In this document: one piece after another, positions 34,106-41,906 of the stretch
Position numbering within the stretch: position 1 is the first letter of the stretch
Layout of the letters: the number at the start of each line of letters is the position of its first letter
The notes under the pieces: model-generated
Told to the model about the DNA's origin: nothing
Seen by the model: the letters and a program-made list of their open reading frames with translations, nothing else
Database searches by the model: none
Position numbers and translations under genes: made by a program
From: Subtercola sp. Z020
GTDB lineage: Bacteria; Actinomycetota; Actinomycetes; Actinomycetales; Microbacteriaceae
Reading direction: 5' to 3'
NCBI RefSeq assembly: GCF_002931235.1
Contig: NZ_PSTT01000022.1
Coordinates: 1 to 45,402 of the forward strand
DNA: 45,402 nt

Positions 34106-36150
34106 AGGGCGGCTCCTTCGGTGCTGATGCTGATGGTGAGTTCGCCGTAGCCGCCGACCTCGAGCCGGTCGCCGGCGTGCAGCACGGTGGTGGCGGTGTG
34201 CTCGGCGACGACCGCAGGCCCGGCGATCACGTCGCCGGCCCACAGCTGCTCGCGTGCGTACAGCGCATAGCTCTCACCCGCGTCGCTGAACACGTGCACA
34301 TCGCGGCTGCCGAGCGGTTCGGGGGCTCCGGATGCCCGGCCCCCGAGTTTCGGCAACTCCGGTTTCGCCACAACGCCCACCGCCCTCAGGCGCACCGTGG
34401 TGACCTCGATCGGGTCGTCCATGACGTGGCCGTAGAGGCGTTCGTGCAAGACGGCGAACGCCTCGGTGAGGAGGGTCACGATGTCGCCCTCGCCGGCAGG
34501 GAAGGGCACGGTGGCGGAGTGCTCCTGGCCGCTGTAGCGCACGTCGACCGTGCGGTGCAGCTGCTGCCGCCCGGCCTCGAAGCCCTCCTCGGCCAGCACC
34601 TGGTGCGCTTCGGTCTCCATCGCGCTGAACGCGTCGCTGAAGAAGGTGCGGTCGAGATCGCCGAGCGCGACCACAGAGGTGCGGGCGAAGTCGTGCTGAA
34701 CGTCGGCCATCAGCATCCCGAGCGCCGAGAACGCGCCCTGCCCGGGCGGCACCACCACCGTGGGGATGCCGAGCTCGCGCGCCACATCGACGGCCACGAG
34801 ACCGCCGCCGCCGCCGAACGAGAGCAGGGCGAAGTCTTTCGGGTCCCGCCCGAGCTCCACCGTGATGGCGCGCACGGCGCCCACGATCTTCGTGTTCGAG
34901 ATGCGCACGACGCCACGGGCGAGCTCGGTGGGGGAGAGCCCGAGCCGGGTTGCGATCGCGGTCATCGAGGCGGTCGCGGCAGCGTGGTCGAGGTGGAGGT
35001 CGCCGCCGAGCGGCGAGTCGGTTCCCATGTAGCCGAGCACGAGGGCGGCGTCGGTGAAGGTGGGCTGGATGCCACCCCGACCGTAGGCGGCCGGGCCGGG
35101 GCTGGCACCGGCGCTCTGCGGGCCGACCTGCAGTGCACCCGCCTCGTCGAGCCAGGCGATCGATCCGCCACCCGCTCCGATGGTGTGGATGTAGAGCGAC
35201 GGCGTGTTGATCGGCAGGCCCTCGAACTCGGCGCCCTGGTACATGACGGGTTCGCTGTCGAGGATGAGCGAGGCATCCAGGCTCGTTCCGCCCATGTCGA
35301 TCGTGATGAGGTTCGGGGTGTCGATGAGTTTTGACAGGGCGGCCGCGCCGATGACGCCGCCGGCCGGACCGGAGAGGATCAGGTTCACCGGCTGCTCGCT
35401 GGCCGCGTCGGCTGTCATCGCTCCGCCACCCGATCGCGACATCAAAAACTGGCCGGTGAAGCCGTCGGCGTCGAGTTCGCGTTCCAGGTCTTTCAGGTAG
35501 CTGCGCACGATCGGCTTGATGTACGCGTCGAGCACCGCCGTGCTGGTGCGCTCGTACTCGCGGTACTCGCGGGAGAGCTGGTGGGAGAGGGTGACGGCGA
35601 CATCGGGTGCGAGTTCGGCCAGAACATCCTTCATCGCCAGCTCGTGCGCCGGGTTCGCATAGGCGTGCAGAAAGGCGACAGCAACGGCTTCATAGCCGCC
35701 CGCGGCGATCTGCGCGGCGACCTCCCGGGCGTTCTGCTCGTCGAAGGGAAGGGCGACGCGGCCGTCGAAGTAGCTGCGTTCGCGCACCTCGAAGGTGTCT
35801 CTGCGCTCCAGGAGCGCGGCGGGCTTGCGGTAGGTGATGTCGTACATCGCGCGGCGGTCTGTGCGGCCGAGGAGGTACACATCCCGAAAGCCGGCGGTCG
35901 ACACGACGGCGATCTTCGCGCCGGTGCGCGTCAGCAGGGAGTTGAGCCCGAGCGTCGTTCCGTGGTTGAACATCGACACGCTGCCGAGGTCGGCCTCGGC
36001 CTTGTCGAAGCCGTTCAGCACTCCGCGCGTCGGTGCCTCGGGGGTGGTGGCGACCTTCTCGAACCGCATCTCCCCGGTCGCCGGGTTCAGCTTCACCACG
36101 TCGGTGAAGGTTCCCCCGACATCGATTGCCACTCTGACATCGTTCTGCAT
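34102..36150 (-). CDS. hyuA: HyuA, hydantoinase/5-oxoprolinase subunit A
   Basis: 682-residue ATP-binding subunit of the actin-like fold. The N-terminal phosphate loop is VAIDVGGTFTDVV (about 7-19), a second one is TIDMGGTSLDASLI, and the GPAGGVIGA and SFGGGGGLVAVDVARELGI segments are typical. It phosphorylates the cyclic amide so that HyuB can open it. The start at 36150 is chosen over an in-frame ATG 17 codons upstream. That upstream ATG would place the coding region inside operator E, and its extra residues are unlike the family. First gene of a three-gene operon with hyuB and the amidohydrolase. Confidence 0.92.
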   Translation of the reverse strand: MQNDVRVAIDVGGTFTDVVKLNPATGEMRFEKVATTPEAPTRGVLNGFDKAEADLGSVSMFNHGTTLGLNSLLTRTGAKIAVVSTAGFRDVYLLGRTDRRAMYDITYRKPAALLERRDTFEVRERSYFDGRVALPFDEQNAREVAAQIAAGGYEAVAVAFLHAYANPAHELAMKDVLAELAPDVAVTLSHQLSREYREYERTSTAVLDAYIKPIVRSYLKDLERELDADGFTGQFLMSRSGGGAMTADAASEQPVNLILSGPAGGVIGAAALSKLIDTPNLITIDMGGTSLDASLILDSEPVMYQGAEFEGLPINTPSLYIHTIGAGGGSIAWLDEAGALQVGPQSAGASPGPAAYGRGGIQPTFTDAALVLGYMGTDSPLGGDLHLDHAAATASMTAIATRLGLSPTELARGVVRISNTKIVGAVRAITVELGRDPKDFALLSFGGGGGLVAVDVARELGIPTVVVPPGQGAFSALGMLMADVQHDFARTSVVALGDLDRTFFSDAFSAMETEAHQVLAEEGFEAGRQQLHRTVDVRYSGQEHSATVPFPAGEGDIVTLLTEAFAVLHERLYGHVMDDPIEVTTVRLRAVGVVAKPELPKLGGRASGAPEPLGSRDVHVFSDAGESYALYAREQLWAGDVIAGPAVVAEHTATTVLHAGDRLEVGGYGELTISISTEGAAL

Positions 36151-36192
36151 CTCGGCTGGATCCTTTCGGGAGCGGGTCTCTTCGTGATAGTA

Positions 36193-36219
36193 ATATGTCA
36201 CACTTTAGATGTCACGTAA
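36193..36219. promoter_or_regulatory. Island operator, site E (two copies)
   Basis: Between the divergent hyuA and ABM genes, ATATGTCACACTT (36193-36205, within AGTAATATGTCACA) is followed by AGATGTCACGTAA (36207-36219). Their centres are 14 bases apart. The 14-base core AGTAATATGTCACA is identical to that of site F read on the other strand. On the minus strand it provides CATATT as a possible -10 box for hyuA. Confidence 0.65.
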
Positions 36220-36240
36220 CGATCCATGATGAGGAGTTCG

Positions 36241-36549
36241 ATGATCAGAACGACGCTGTTCCTGAAGACCACACCCGAGAATGCGAGTGACGTGCTGAGT
36301 GTCTACGAGCAGTACGACATCCTGCAGTATTCGCTCGACCACTCCGAGGCGACGGCGTCGGAGCTCTCCATCGCGACCGACGACGGGGGGTACATCCTCG
36401 TGACCGCGCTGTGGCCGTCGGTCGAGGCCTACCAGGGCTGGCTCGACAATCCCGAGCGGGATCGCACCGGAGCCATCCTGAACGAGCTCCTGAGCGACGC
36501 CGTCGGCGTCGGTCGCACCTTCGAGATACGACAGTCGGTTTCGAAGTGA
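36241..36549 (+). CDS. Small ABM-like (antibiotic biosynthesis monooxygenase fold) protein
   Basis: 102-residue protein with the pattern of dimeric alpha/beta-barrel proteins of the ABM type: strand IRTTLFLKT, helix ENASDVLSVYEQY, then YILVTALWPSVEAYQGWLDNPER, the usual strand-helix unit. Relatives include quinone-forming monooxygenases and haem-degrading enzymes, but many have no known activity. No haem-ligand pattern is obvious. The ATG at 36241 has GAGGAG six bases upstream, so two earlier in-frame ATGs are less likely. It stands alone between operators E and F. Confidence 0.65.
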   Translation: MIRTTLFLKTTPENASDVLSVYEQYDILQYSLDHSEATASELSIATDDGGYILVTALWPSVEAYQGWLDNPERDRTGAILNELLSDAVGVGRTFEIRQSVSK

Positions 36550-36603
36550 TCGTGCACCCTGCTGTCACACGCCCGTAATACACCGAGACATGCCTGAAAT
36601 ATA

Positions 36604-36616
36604 GCATGTGACATAT
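36604..36616. promoter_or_regulatory. Island operator, site F
   Basis: GCATGTGACATAT inside TGTGACATATTACT, the exact reverse complement of the core at site E. CATATT (36612-36617) could be the -10 box for the binding-protein gene 42 bases downstream. A partial copy with the same TGTCACA core lies at 36563-36569, 44 bases upstream centre to centre, about four helical turns. Confidence 0.65.
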
Positions 36617-36658
36617 TACTAAGGCACCCATTCATTCCTTCAAGGCCAGGAGGCCGTA

Positions 36659-37702
36659 ATGCATTCACGACGTCACGCCGTCATCGCCAAGGTGGCGGTG
36701 GTCACCGCTGTCTCAGCCCTCGCCCTCACCGCCTGTTCCTCCGACGGAGCCGACTCCGCTTCGAGCACAGGCAAATCCAGTTACAAGGTCGCCGTTCTGC
36801 TCGCCTCGTCGAACAACGGCTACAACCAGGCCGTCTACACCGGTGTCGAGAACGCCGTCAAGGCGTCAGGCCTCGACATCGAGCTGCAGCTGCTCGACGG
36901 CCAGTTCGACAGCAACGTGCAGCTCTCGCAGCTGCAGAACGCCGGAACCCAGGGCCAGGTCGACGGAATCATCGTCGTGCCGAACGACGGCCCCGGCCTC
37001 GCCGCGGCGTTCCCGCTCGCCAACCCGGTGCCGGTCGCGACGGTGCTCGCCCCGATCGGCGCCGACATCGACGAGATGCAGCCGCAGGTGGAGGGCGTCG
37101 TGTCGACCGTCTCCGTGCCGCCGTCGGATGCTGCCACAAAGCAGGCCGAAGCCGTCGTGGAGTACTGCGCCGACATCAACCCCTGCAACACCGCGCTGCT
37201 GCTCGGCTTCCTCGCCACTCCGCTCGACGTCGCCCGTGTCGCCGCCTACAACGCCGTGCTCTCGCAGCACAGCAACATCAAGGTCGTCGCGACCACGGAG
37301 GGTGGTTACGACAAAGACAAGTCCCTCACGGCGATGACGAACGTGCTGCAGTCCAACCCCGACATCGACGTCGTTCTCTCGAACGCCGACCAGGACTCGG
37401 CGGGCGCCGAGATCGCCCTCGAGAACGCCGGCATCGACCCCTCGACGGTGTACCTCACCGGCGGTGGCGGAACGACCTACGCCGTCGACGGAGTGCGCAC
37501 GGGCAAATGGGCGGCGGACTACATCAACTTCCCGGTGAGCATGGGCTCTGCCGCCCTCGACCAGGTCGTGAACGCGATGACCGGCAAGGAGGTCACCGCC
37601 TGGGTGGATGCCGACAAGGTCCAGCCCGACGGCGTCGAGGCCTATGCCACCAAGGAGACGCTCGACAAGACGCCCGACTTCCTCGGCGAGTGGGACGGCT
37701 AG
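36659..37702 (+). CDS. Substrate-binding lipoprotein, ribose/sugar ABC type
   Basis: 347-residue periplasmic-binding-protein type 1 (RbsB-like). The lipoprotein signal ends at LTAC (cysteine about residue 26). The mature part begins KVAVLLASSNNGYNQAVYTGVENAV and has the DGIIVVPNDGPGLAAAFPLAN and SNADQDSAGAEIALENAG segments typical of sugar-binding proteins. GGAGG about seven bases upstream. It leads a three-gene ABC operon under operator F. Most members bind sugars, but the surroundings are amino-acid genes, so the ligand is open. Confidence 0.9.
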   Translation: MHSRRHAVIAKVAVVTAVSALALTACSSDGADSASSTGKSSYKVAVLLASSNNGYNQAVYTGVENAVKASGLDIELQLLDGQFDSNVQLSQLQNAGTQGQVDGIIVVPNDGPGLAAAFPLANPVPVATVLAPIGADIDEMQPQVEGVVSTVSVPPSDAATKQAEAVVEYCADINPCNTALLLGFLATPLDVARVAAYNAVLSQHSNIKVVATTEGGYDKDKSLTAMTNVLQSNPDIDVVLSNADQDSAGAEIALENAGIDPSTVYLTGGGGTTYAVDGVRTGKWAADYINFPVSMGSAALDQVVNAMTGKEVTAWVDADKVQPDGVEAYATKETLDKTPDFLGEWDG

Positions 37703-37709
37703 GCGCCTG

Positions 37710-39248
37710 ATGACGAGCACGGAAGAGGATCCCTCCGGCGACGCCGCCTTCGTTCAGCTGCGCGGAATCTCCAAGCGGTTCGGGGGCACGCAGGCCTTGG
37801 ACGACGTGACCATCTCGCTGGTTCTCGGCGAGGTGCACGCCTTCGTCGGGGAGAATGGCGCGGGCAAGTCGACCCTCGGCAAGATCGTGGCCGGGCTCTA
37901 CACCCACGACTCGGGGCACCTCCTGGTCGGGGGAGAAGAGGTCGGCAGGTGGGATCCTCTCCGTGCCCAGCGCGGCGGAATCGCGATGATCGCCCAGGAG
38001 CTGAGCCTGGTTCCCGAGCTGACCGTCGAACAGAACGTCTTTCTCGGCATCGAGCACAACACGCTGGGCGTCATGAAGGGCGATCTCTCGGCGCGGTACG
38101 CCGAGCTCGAGAGCCAGGCGCACTTCGGCCTCCCGCCCAGGGTGAAGGTCGGCACCCTGCGCATCGCCGACCAGCAGAAGGTCGAGATTCTGCGGGCACT
38201 CGCCCGCGACGCGAAAGTCATCGTGATGGATGAACCGACGTCGTCGCTCACCGCCCATGAGACGGCCCGGCTGCACGAGCTGATCCTCGGCCTGAAGGCC
38301 CAGGGCCGCGCCGTCGTCTACGTCTCGCACTTTCTCGACGCCGTGCTCGAGGTGTGCGACACCGTCTCGATCATGCGCGACGGCAGACTGCAGCGGTCGG
38401 GGCCGGTCGCCGCCGAGACGAAGAAGACCATCGTCGAGGCCATGCTCGGGAAGGAGCTCGCGTTCTCGTTCCCCGAGCGCGCTCCGGCTCCGGATGTCGC
38501 GGCCACCCCCGTGCTCGTTCTCGACGCTCTCGCCAGCGACGGGGGCGTGGTCGACGCCTCGCTCGTCGTGCGCCCCGGGGAGATCGTGGGGCTGCTCGGA
38601 CTGGTGGGCAGCGGCCGCACCGAGATCCTGAAGGCCGTCTTCGGCGTCGACAGGGTGACGGGTGGCAGTCTCACCTTCCGGGGCGAGAACATCGTCACGT
38701 CGAGCCCCCGCCGATCCATCGCCCGCGGCATGGGGTTCGTTCCCGAAGACCGTCACAAGGAGGGCCTCGTGCTGGCCCGGTCGGTGCGCGAGAACGTCTC
38801 GCTCGCCTTCCTCCGTCACTTCTCCACCTTCGGCGTCGTCGACGGCCGCAAGGAACGCCGCGAGGTGACCCGATCGGTGACCGGCCTGCAGATGCGGCCA
38901 CCCGCCATCGGCCTGCCCATCTCGGGCTTCTCCGGGGGCAACCAGCAGAAGGCGCTGCTGTCGAAGTGGTTGATCGGCAACCCGCAGCTCGTCATTCTCG
39001 ACGAGCCGACCCGCGGCGTGGACATCGGGGCGAAGTTCACCATCTACGAAGCGATCATCGAGCTCGCCCGCCAGGGCGTCGCTGTTCTCCTGGTCTCCAG
39101 TGAGCACGAAGAGGTGCTGAACCTCTCGCACCGTGCCTACCTGGTCAGCGAGTTCGAGACGCGGGGCGAGATCGACCCCGCCACGACCACGCTCGACGCC
39201 CTGCTCTACAAGCTCTTCTCCGTTCTCGAACCGAAGGAAAACGCCTGA
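37710..39248 (+). CDS. Ribose/sugar-type ABC transporter ATPase, two domains
   Basis: 512-residue fusion of two ABC domains (RbsA/MglA type). The first has GENGAGKST, IADQQKVEILRALARD and VIVMDEPTSSL. The second has the degenerate Walker A GLVGSGRTEIL, the signature FSGGNQQKALLSKWL and LVILDEPTRGVD. The second domain's atypical Walker A is normal for this family. In the first, the signature reads IADQQKVEI, also family-typical. It begins seven bases after the binding-protein stop and overlaps the permease start (ATGA). Confidence 0.93.
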   Translation: MTSTEEDPSGDAAFVQLRGISKRFGGTQALDDVTISLVLGEVHAFVGENGAGKSTLGKIVAGLYTHDSGHLLVGGEEVGRWDPLRAQRGGIAMIAQELSLVPELTVEQNVFLGIEHNTLGVMKGDLSARYAELESQAHFGLPPRVKVGTLRIADQQKVEILRALARDAKVIVMDEPTSSLTAHETARLHELILGLKAQGRAVVYVSHFLDAVLEVCDTVSIMRDGRLQRSGPVAAETKKTIVEAMLGKELAFSFPERAPAPDVAATPVLVLDALASDGGVVDASLVVRPGEIVGLLGLVGSGRTEILKAVFGVDRVTGGSLTFRGENIVTSSPRRSIARGMGFVPEDRHKEGLVLARSVRENVSLAFLRHFSTFGVVDGRKERREVTRSVTGLQMRPPAIGLPISGFSGGNQQKALLSKWLIGNPQLVILDEPTRGVDIGAKFTIYEAIIELARQGVAVLLVSSEHEEVLNLSHRAYLVSEFETRGEIDPATTTLDALLYKLFSVLEPKENA

Positions 39249-40228
39249 TGACGACCGCTGCTGTCACTCGGCCGACCAAACGCCGACTCACGCCCTCCGG
39301 CGTGTTGTTCTTCACGCGCGACTACGCCGTGCTGATTCTGCTTGTCGTGCTGATCGTGGTGCTGGCCATCGCCACGCCCTCGTTCTTCACCTTCCCGAAC
39401 CTCATCAACATCGTGAACCAGAACACGCCCGTCGCGATCATCGCGATCGCCGGCACGTTCGTCATCATCTCGGGCAACTTCGATCTGTCGACGGGCGCGA
39501 TCTACGCCTGCGGCAGTGTGACCGCAGCCGCCATCGCGGTGGGCACCGGCAACCCGTGGCTCGGTCTGCTGGCCGCCCCGGTGGCCGGCCTCGTTCTGGG
39601 GCTCGTCAACGGCCTGGCCGTCACCGCGCTGAAGGTGCACTCCTTTCTCGCGACGCTGGCGACCAGCCTCGCGTTCGGTGCGATCGCGGTGCTCATCACC
39701 GGCGGCTCTCTCATCGCCGTCACCACGAAGGGCTTCACCGACCTCGGTCGCAACCGCGTCGGCGGTGTGTTCGTCGCCGTGATCGTGATGGTGGCCTTCG
39801 CCGTGCTGATGTGGTTCCTGCTGCAGCGCACGGTGTTCGGCCGGCACGTCTTCAGCGTCGGCGGCAACCACCATGCGGCAGAGCTCTCGGGCGTGCGGGT
39901 GATGCGCGTGCGCATCTTCGTCTTCATGCTCAGCGGTCTCGCCGCCGGCGGGGCCGCGGCGATCGGCGTCTCGCGTATCGCGAGTGCACAGCCGCAGGCC
40001 GGCCTCACCTACTCGACCGATGCCATCGCGGCCATCATTCTCGGCGGAACCAGCATCAACGGTGGCGTGGGCGCGGTCTGGCGCTCTGTCGCCGGGGTCT
40101 TTCTCATCGCGCTGATCGGCAACGGCTTCGACATACTGAACCTGAACGCGCAGCTGAAGAACCTTGTCACCGGGGTGATCATCCTCGGCGCCGTGGCGCT
40201 CTCGGCCATCGGCAGCCGGCGACGCTGA
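39248..40228 (+). CDS. Ribose/sugar-type ABC transporter permease
   Basis: 326-residue RbsC-like permease with eight to ten hydrophobic segments. Typical blocks are FFTFPNLINIVNQNTPVAIIAIAGTFVIISGNFDLSTGAIYA near the N terminus and the AIAAIILGGTSINGGVGAVWRSVAGVFLIALIGNGFDIL stretch near the C terminus. A homodimer would form the channel. Last gene of the operon; the following 101 bases contain operator G and no clear terminator. Confidence 0.92.
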   Translation: MTTAAVTRPTKRRLTPSGVLFFTRDYAVLILLVVLIVVLAIATPSFFTFPNLINIVNQNTPVAIIAIAGTFVIISGNFDLSTGAIYACGSVTAAAIAVGTGNPWLGLLAAPVAGLVLGLVNGLAVTALKVHSFLATLATSLAFGAIAVLITGGSLIAVTTKGFTDLGRNRVGGVFVAVIVMVAFAVLMWFLLQRTVFGRHVFSVGGNHHAAELSGVRVMRVRIFVFMLSGLAAGGAAAIGVSRIASAQPQAGLTYSTDAIAAIILGGTSINGGVGAVWRSVAGVFLIALIGNGFDILNLNAQLKNLVTGVIILGAVALSAIGSRRR

Positions 40229-40282
40229 TGCGGCGGCAGACGCTGCATGCCTTGGCTGGCAGCCGGCCCGATAGCGCCTGTA

Positions 40283-40295
40283 CTGTGTGATATAT
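40283..40295. promoter_or_regulatory. Island operator, site G
   Basis: CTGTGTGATATAT inside TGTGATATATTACT, one base different from the 14-base core of sites E and F. TATATT (40291-40296) could be the -10 box for the D-hydroxyproline dehydrogenase operon, with the ATG 33 bases further and GGAGGGAGAG as ribosome site. Confidence 0.6.
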
Positions 40296-40329
40296 TACTG
40301 AAAGTAGGGATCGACGGGGAGGGAGAGTC

Positions 40330-41511
40330 ATGAACGTCATCGTGATCGGCGGCGGCATCATCGGTGCTGCAACCGCCCGCAGCCTCGCCCGACGAGGTCT
40401 CTCGGTGGTCGTGCTGGAGCGCGGCCGGAACGTCGGCGGTACCTCCTCGGGCGGCGAGGGCAACCTGCTGCTCTCCGACAAGGGCCCGGGCGACGAACTG
40501 CGACTGACGCAGTACTCCTCGACCCTCTGGCCGATCGTCGACGCCGAACTCCGTGACGAACTGGGCCCGGGTTTCCCCTCCGTCGAGTTCGAGCGGAAGG
40601 GCGGCGTCGTCGTCTCCACCACGGCGGCCGGCGCTCAGCCGCTGCTCGACTTCGCAGCCACGCAGCGCGCCGCCGGTGTCGTCGCGCACCCGCTCGACGT
40701 GGCGGCGGCCCTCGAACTCGAGCCGCACCTGAACCCCGCGATCACTGCGGGAGTGCACTATCCCGAAGACGCACAGGTGCAGCCCGTCATCATGACGGAG
40801 GCCCTCATCGCGTCGGCAAAGCGCAGCGGTGCATGGTTCTTCGAGAACGAGCCGGCGCTGTCGGGCATCCGCAACCCCGCAGGCGACCTGGTGGGTGTGC
40901 GAACACCGACCCGGGCCCTCTACGCCGATGCCGTCGTGATCGCCGCGGGGCCCTGGTCGGGTTCGGCGGCCGAGGCGCTCGGTGTGCCCCTGCCGGTGAA
41001 ACCGCGGCGGGGCATGGTGCTGGTGACCTCGCGTATGCCGCACCGCATCTTCCACAAGGTGTACGACGGCGACTACGTGAGCGCTGTCGGGTCGAGCGAT
41101 GCCGCGCTGCAGACGTCGAGTGTCATCGAGACGACGGCCGCCGGAACCGTGCTCATCGGTTCGTCGCGCCAGCAGATCGGCTTCGACAGCCGGCTCACTG
41201 TGGCGGTACTGCGGGAGCTCGCGCAGAAGGCCCTCCGCCTCTTCCCCTTTCTCTCGGAGATGAGCGTGATGCGCAGCTACGGCGGCTTCCGACCGTTCAT
41301 GCCCGATCATCTGCCCGTGATCGGCGCCGATCCCCGGCTGTCCGGGCTCTGGCATGCCACAGGGCACGAAGGCGCGGGCATCGGACTGTCCGTTGCGACC
41401 GGTGCGTTGCTCGCCGACCTGATGACGGGGGCGACGCCGGCCATCGACGCGGCGGCGTTCTCACCGGCTCGGCCCTCGCTGGCGCCCTACCTCGGGGCGG
41501 TGGCGGCGTGA
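40330..41511 (+). CDS. FAD-dependent oxidase, D-hydroxyproline dehydrogenase catalytic subunit (LhpB/HcnC-like)
   Basis: 393-residue flavoprotein of the D-amino-acid oxidase (DAO) fold. The N-terminal dinucleotide motif is VIGGGIIGAATA (about 5-16). The C-terminal part has YGGFRPFMPDHLPVIGAD and GHEGAGIGLS, typical of HcnC, glycine oxidase and the beta subunits of D-hydroxyproline or opine oxidases. In the established pathway it oxidises cis-4-hydroxy-D-proline to delta1-pyrroline-4-hydroxy-2-carboxylate. The call rests on its partners: the next two genes supply the other subunits and the last two the flanking pathway steps. Its stop overlaps the next GTG start. Confidence 0.83.
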   Translation: MNVIVIGGGIIGAATARSLARRGLSVVVLERGRNVGGTSSGGEGNLLLSDKGPGDELRLTQYSSTLWPIVDAELRDELGPGFPSVEFERKGGVVVSTTAAGAQPLLDFAATQRAAGVVAHPLDVAAALELEPHLNPAITAGVHYPEDAQVQPVIMTEALIASAKRSGAWFFENEPALSGIRNPAGDLVGVRTPTRALYADAVVIAAGPWSGSAAEALGVPLPVKPRRGMVLVTSRMPHRIFHKVYDGDYVSAVGSSDAALQTSSVIETTAAGTVLIGSSRQQIGFDSRLTVAVLRELAQKALRLFPFLSEMSVMRSYGGFRPFMPDHLPVIGADPRLSGLWHATGHEGAGIGLSVATGALLADLMTGATPAIDAAAFSPARPSLAPYLGAVAA

Positions 41512-41906
41512 GTCCGTTCCTCCTCCCGGCGTCGTCCGACCCGATCCGGCCTGCGGGCGGCGGCGCGGGCGGCGGCGGCGGCATCCGCATCGAGGTCGAT
41601 GGTCTCGCCGTCGACGGGCTCGCCGGCCAGACCATCGCGGGGGTGCTGCTCGGTTCGGGCACGCTGGCCTGGCGCACGACCTCGAAGAACGCCCGCCCGC
41701 GCGGCGTCTTCTGCGGAATCGGCGTCTGCTACGACTGCCTCGTCGTGGTCAACGGCCAGCGCGATGTGCGCGCCTGCCAGCGCCGGGCGGCCGACGGCGA
41801 TGCCGTCTCGACGCAGTACGACGTGCTGCCGGTGGTGGCCGAGGGGCCGGGCGACGCGCCCACCGCGACATCCGCCCCGCACGCCGAGGGGGATGCCCGT
41901 GCCTGA
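41508..41906 (+). CDS. [2Fe-2S] ferredoxin-like subunit (HcnA/LhpF-like)
   Basis: 132-residue small electron-transfer subunit. The cluster ligands are C69, C74, C77 and C90 in the plant-type spacing C-x4-C-x2-C-x12-C (FCGIGVCYDC...RAC). Residues 11-25 are a Gly-rich stretch that is probably flexible. Such proteins hand electrons between the two flavin subunits in HcnABC, opine oxidases and D-hydroxyproline dehydrogenases. GTG start, overlapping the previous stop by three bases; the 3' end overlaps the next gene by 14 bases. Confidence 0.87.
   Translation: MSPFLLPASSDPIRPAGGGAGGGGGIRIEVDGLAVDGLAGQTIAGVLLGSGTLAWRTTSKNARPRGVFCGIGVCYDCLVVVNGQRDVRACQRRAADGDAVSTQYDVLPVVAEGPGDAPTATSAPHAEGDARA

Noticed and set aside
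36226-36240. Earlier start codons for the ABM-like gene
   Set aside because: The ribosome site GAGGAG overlaps the extension and is correctly placed for the ATG at 36241.
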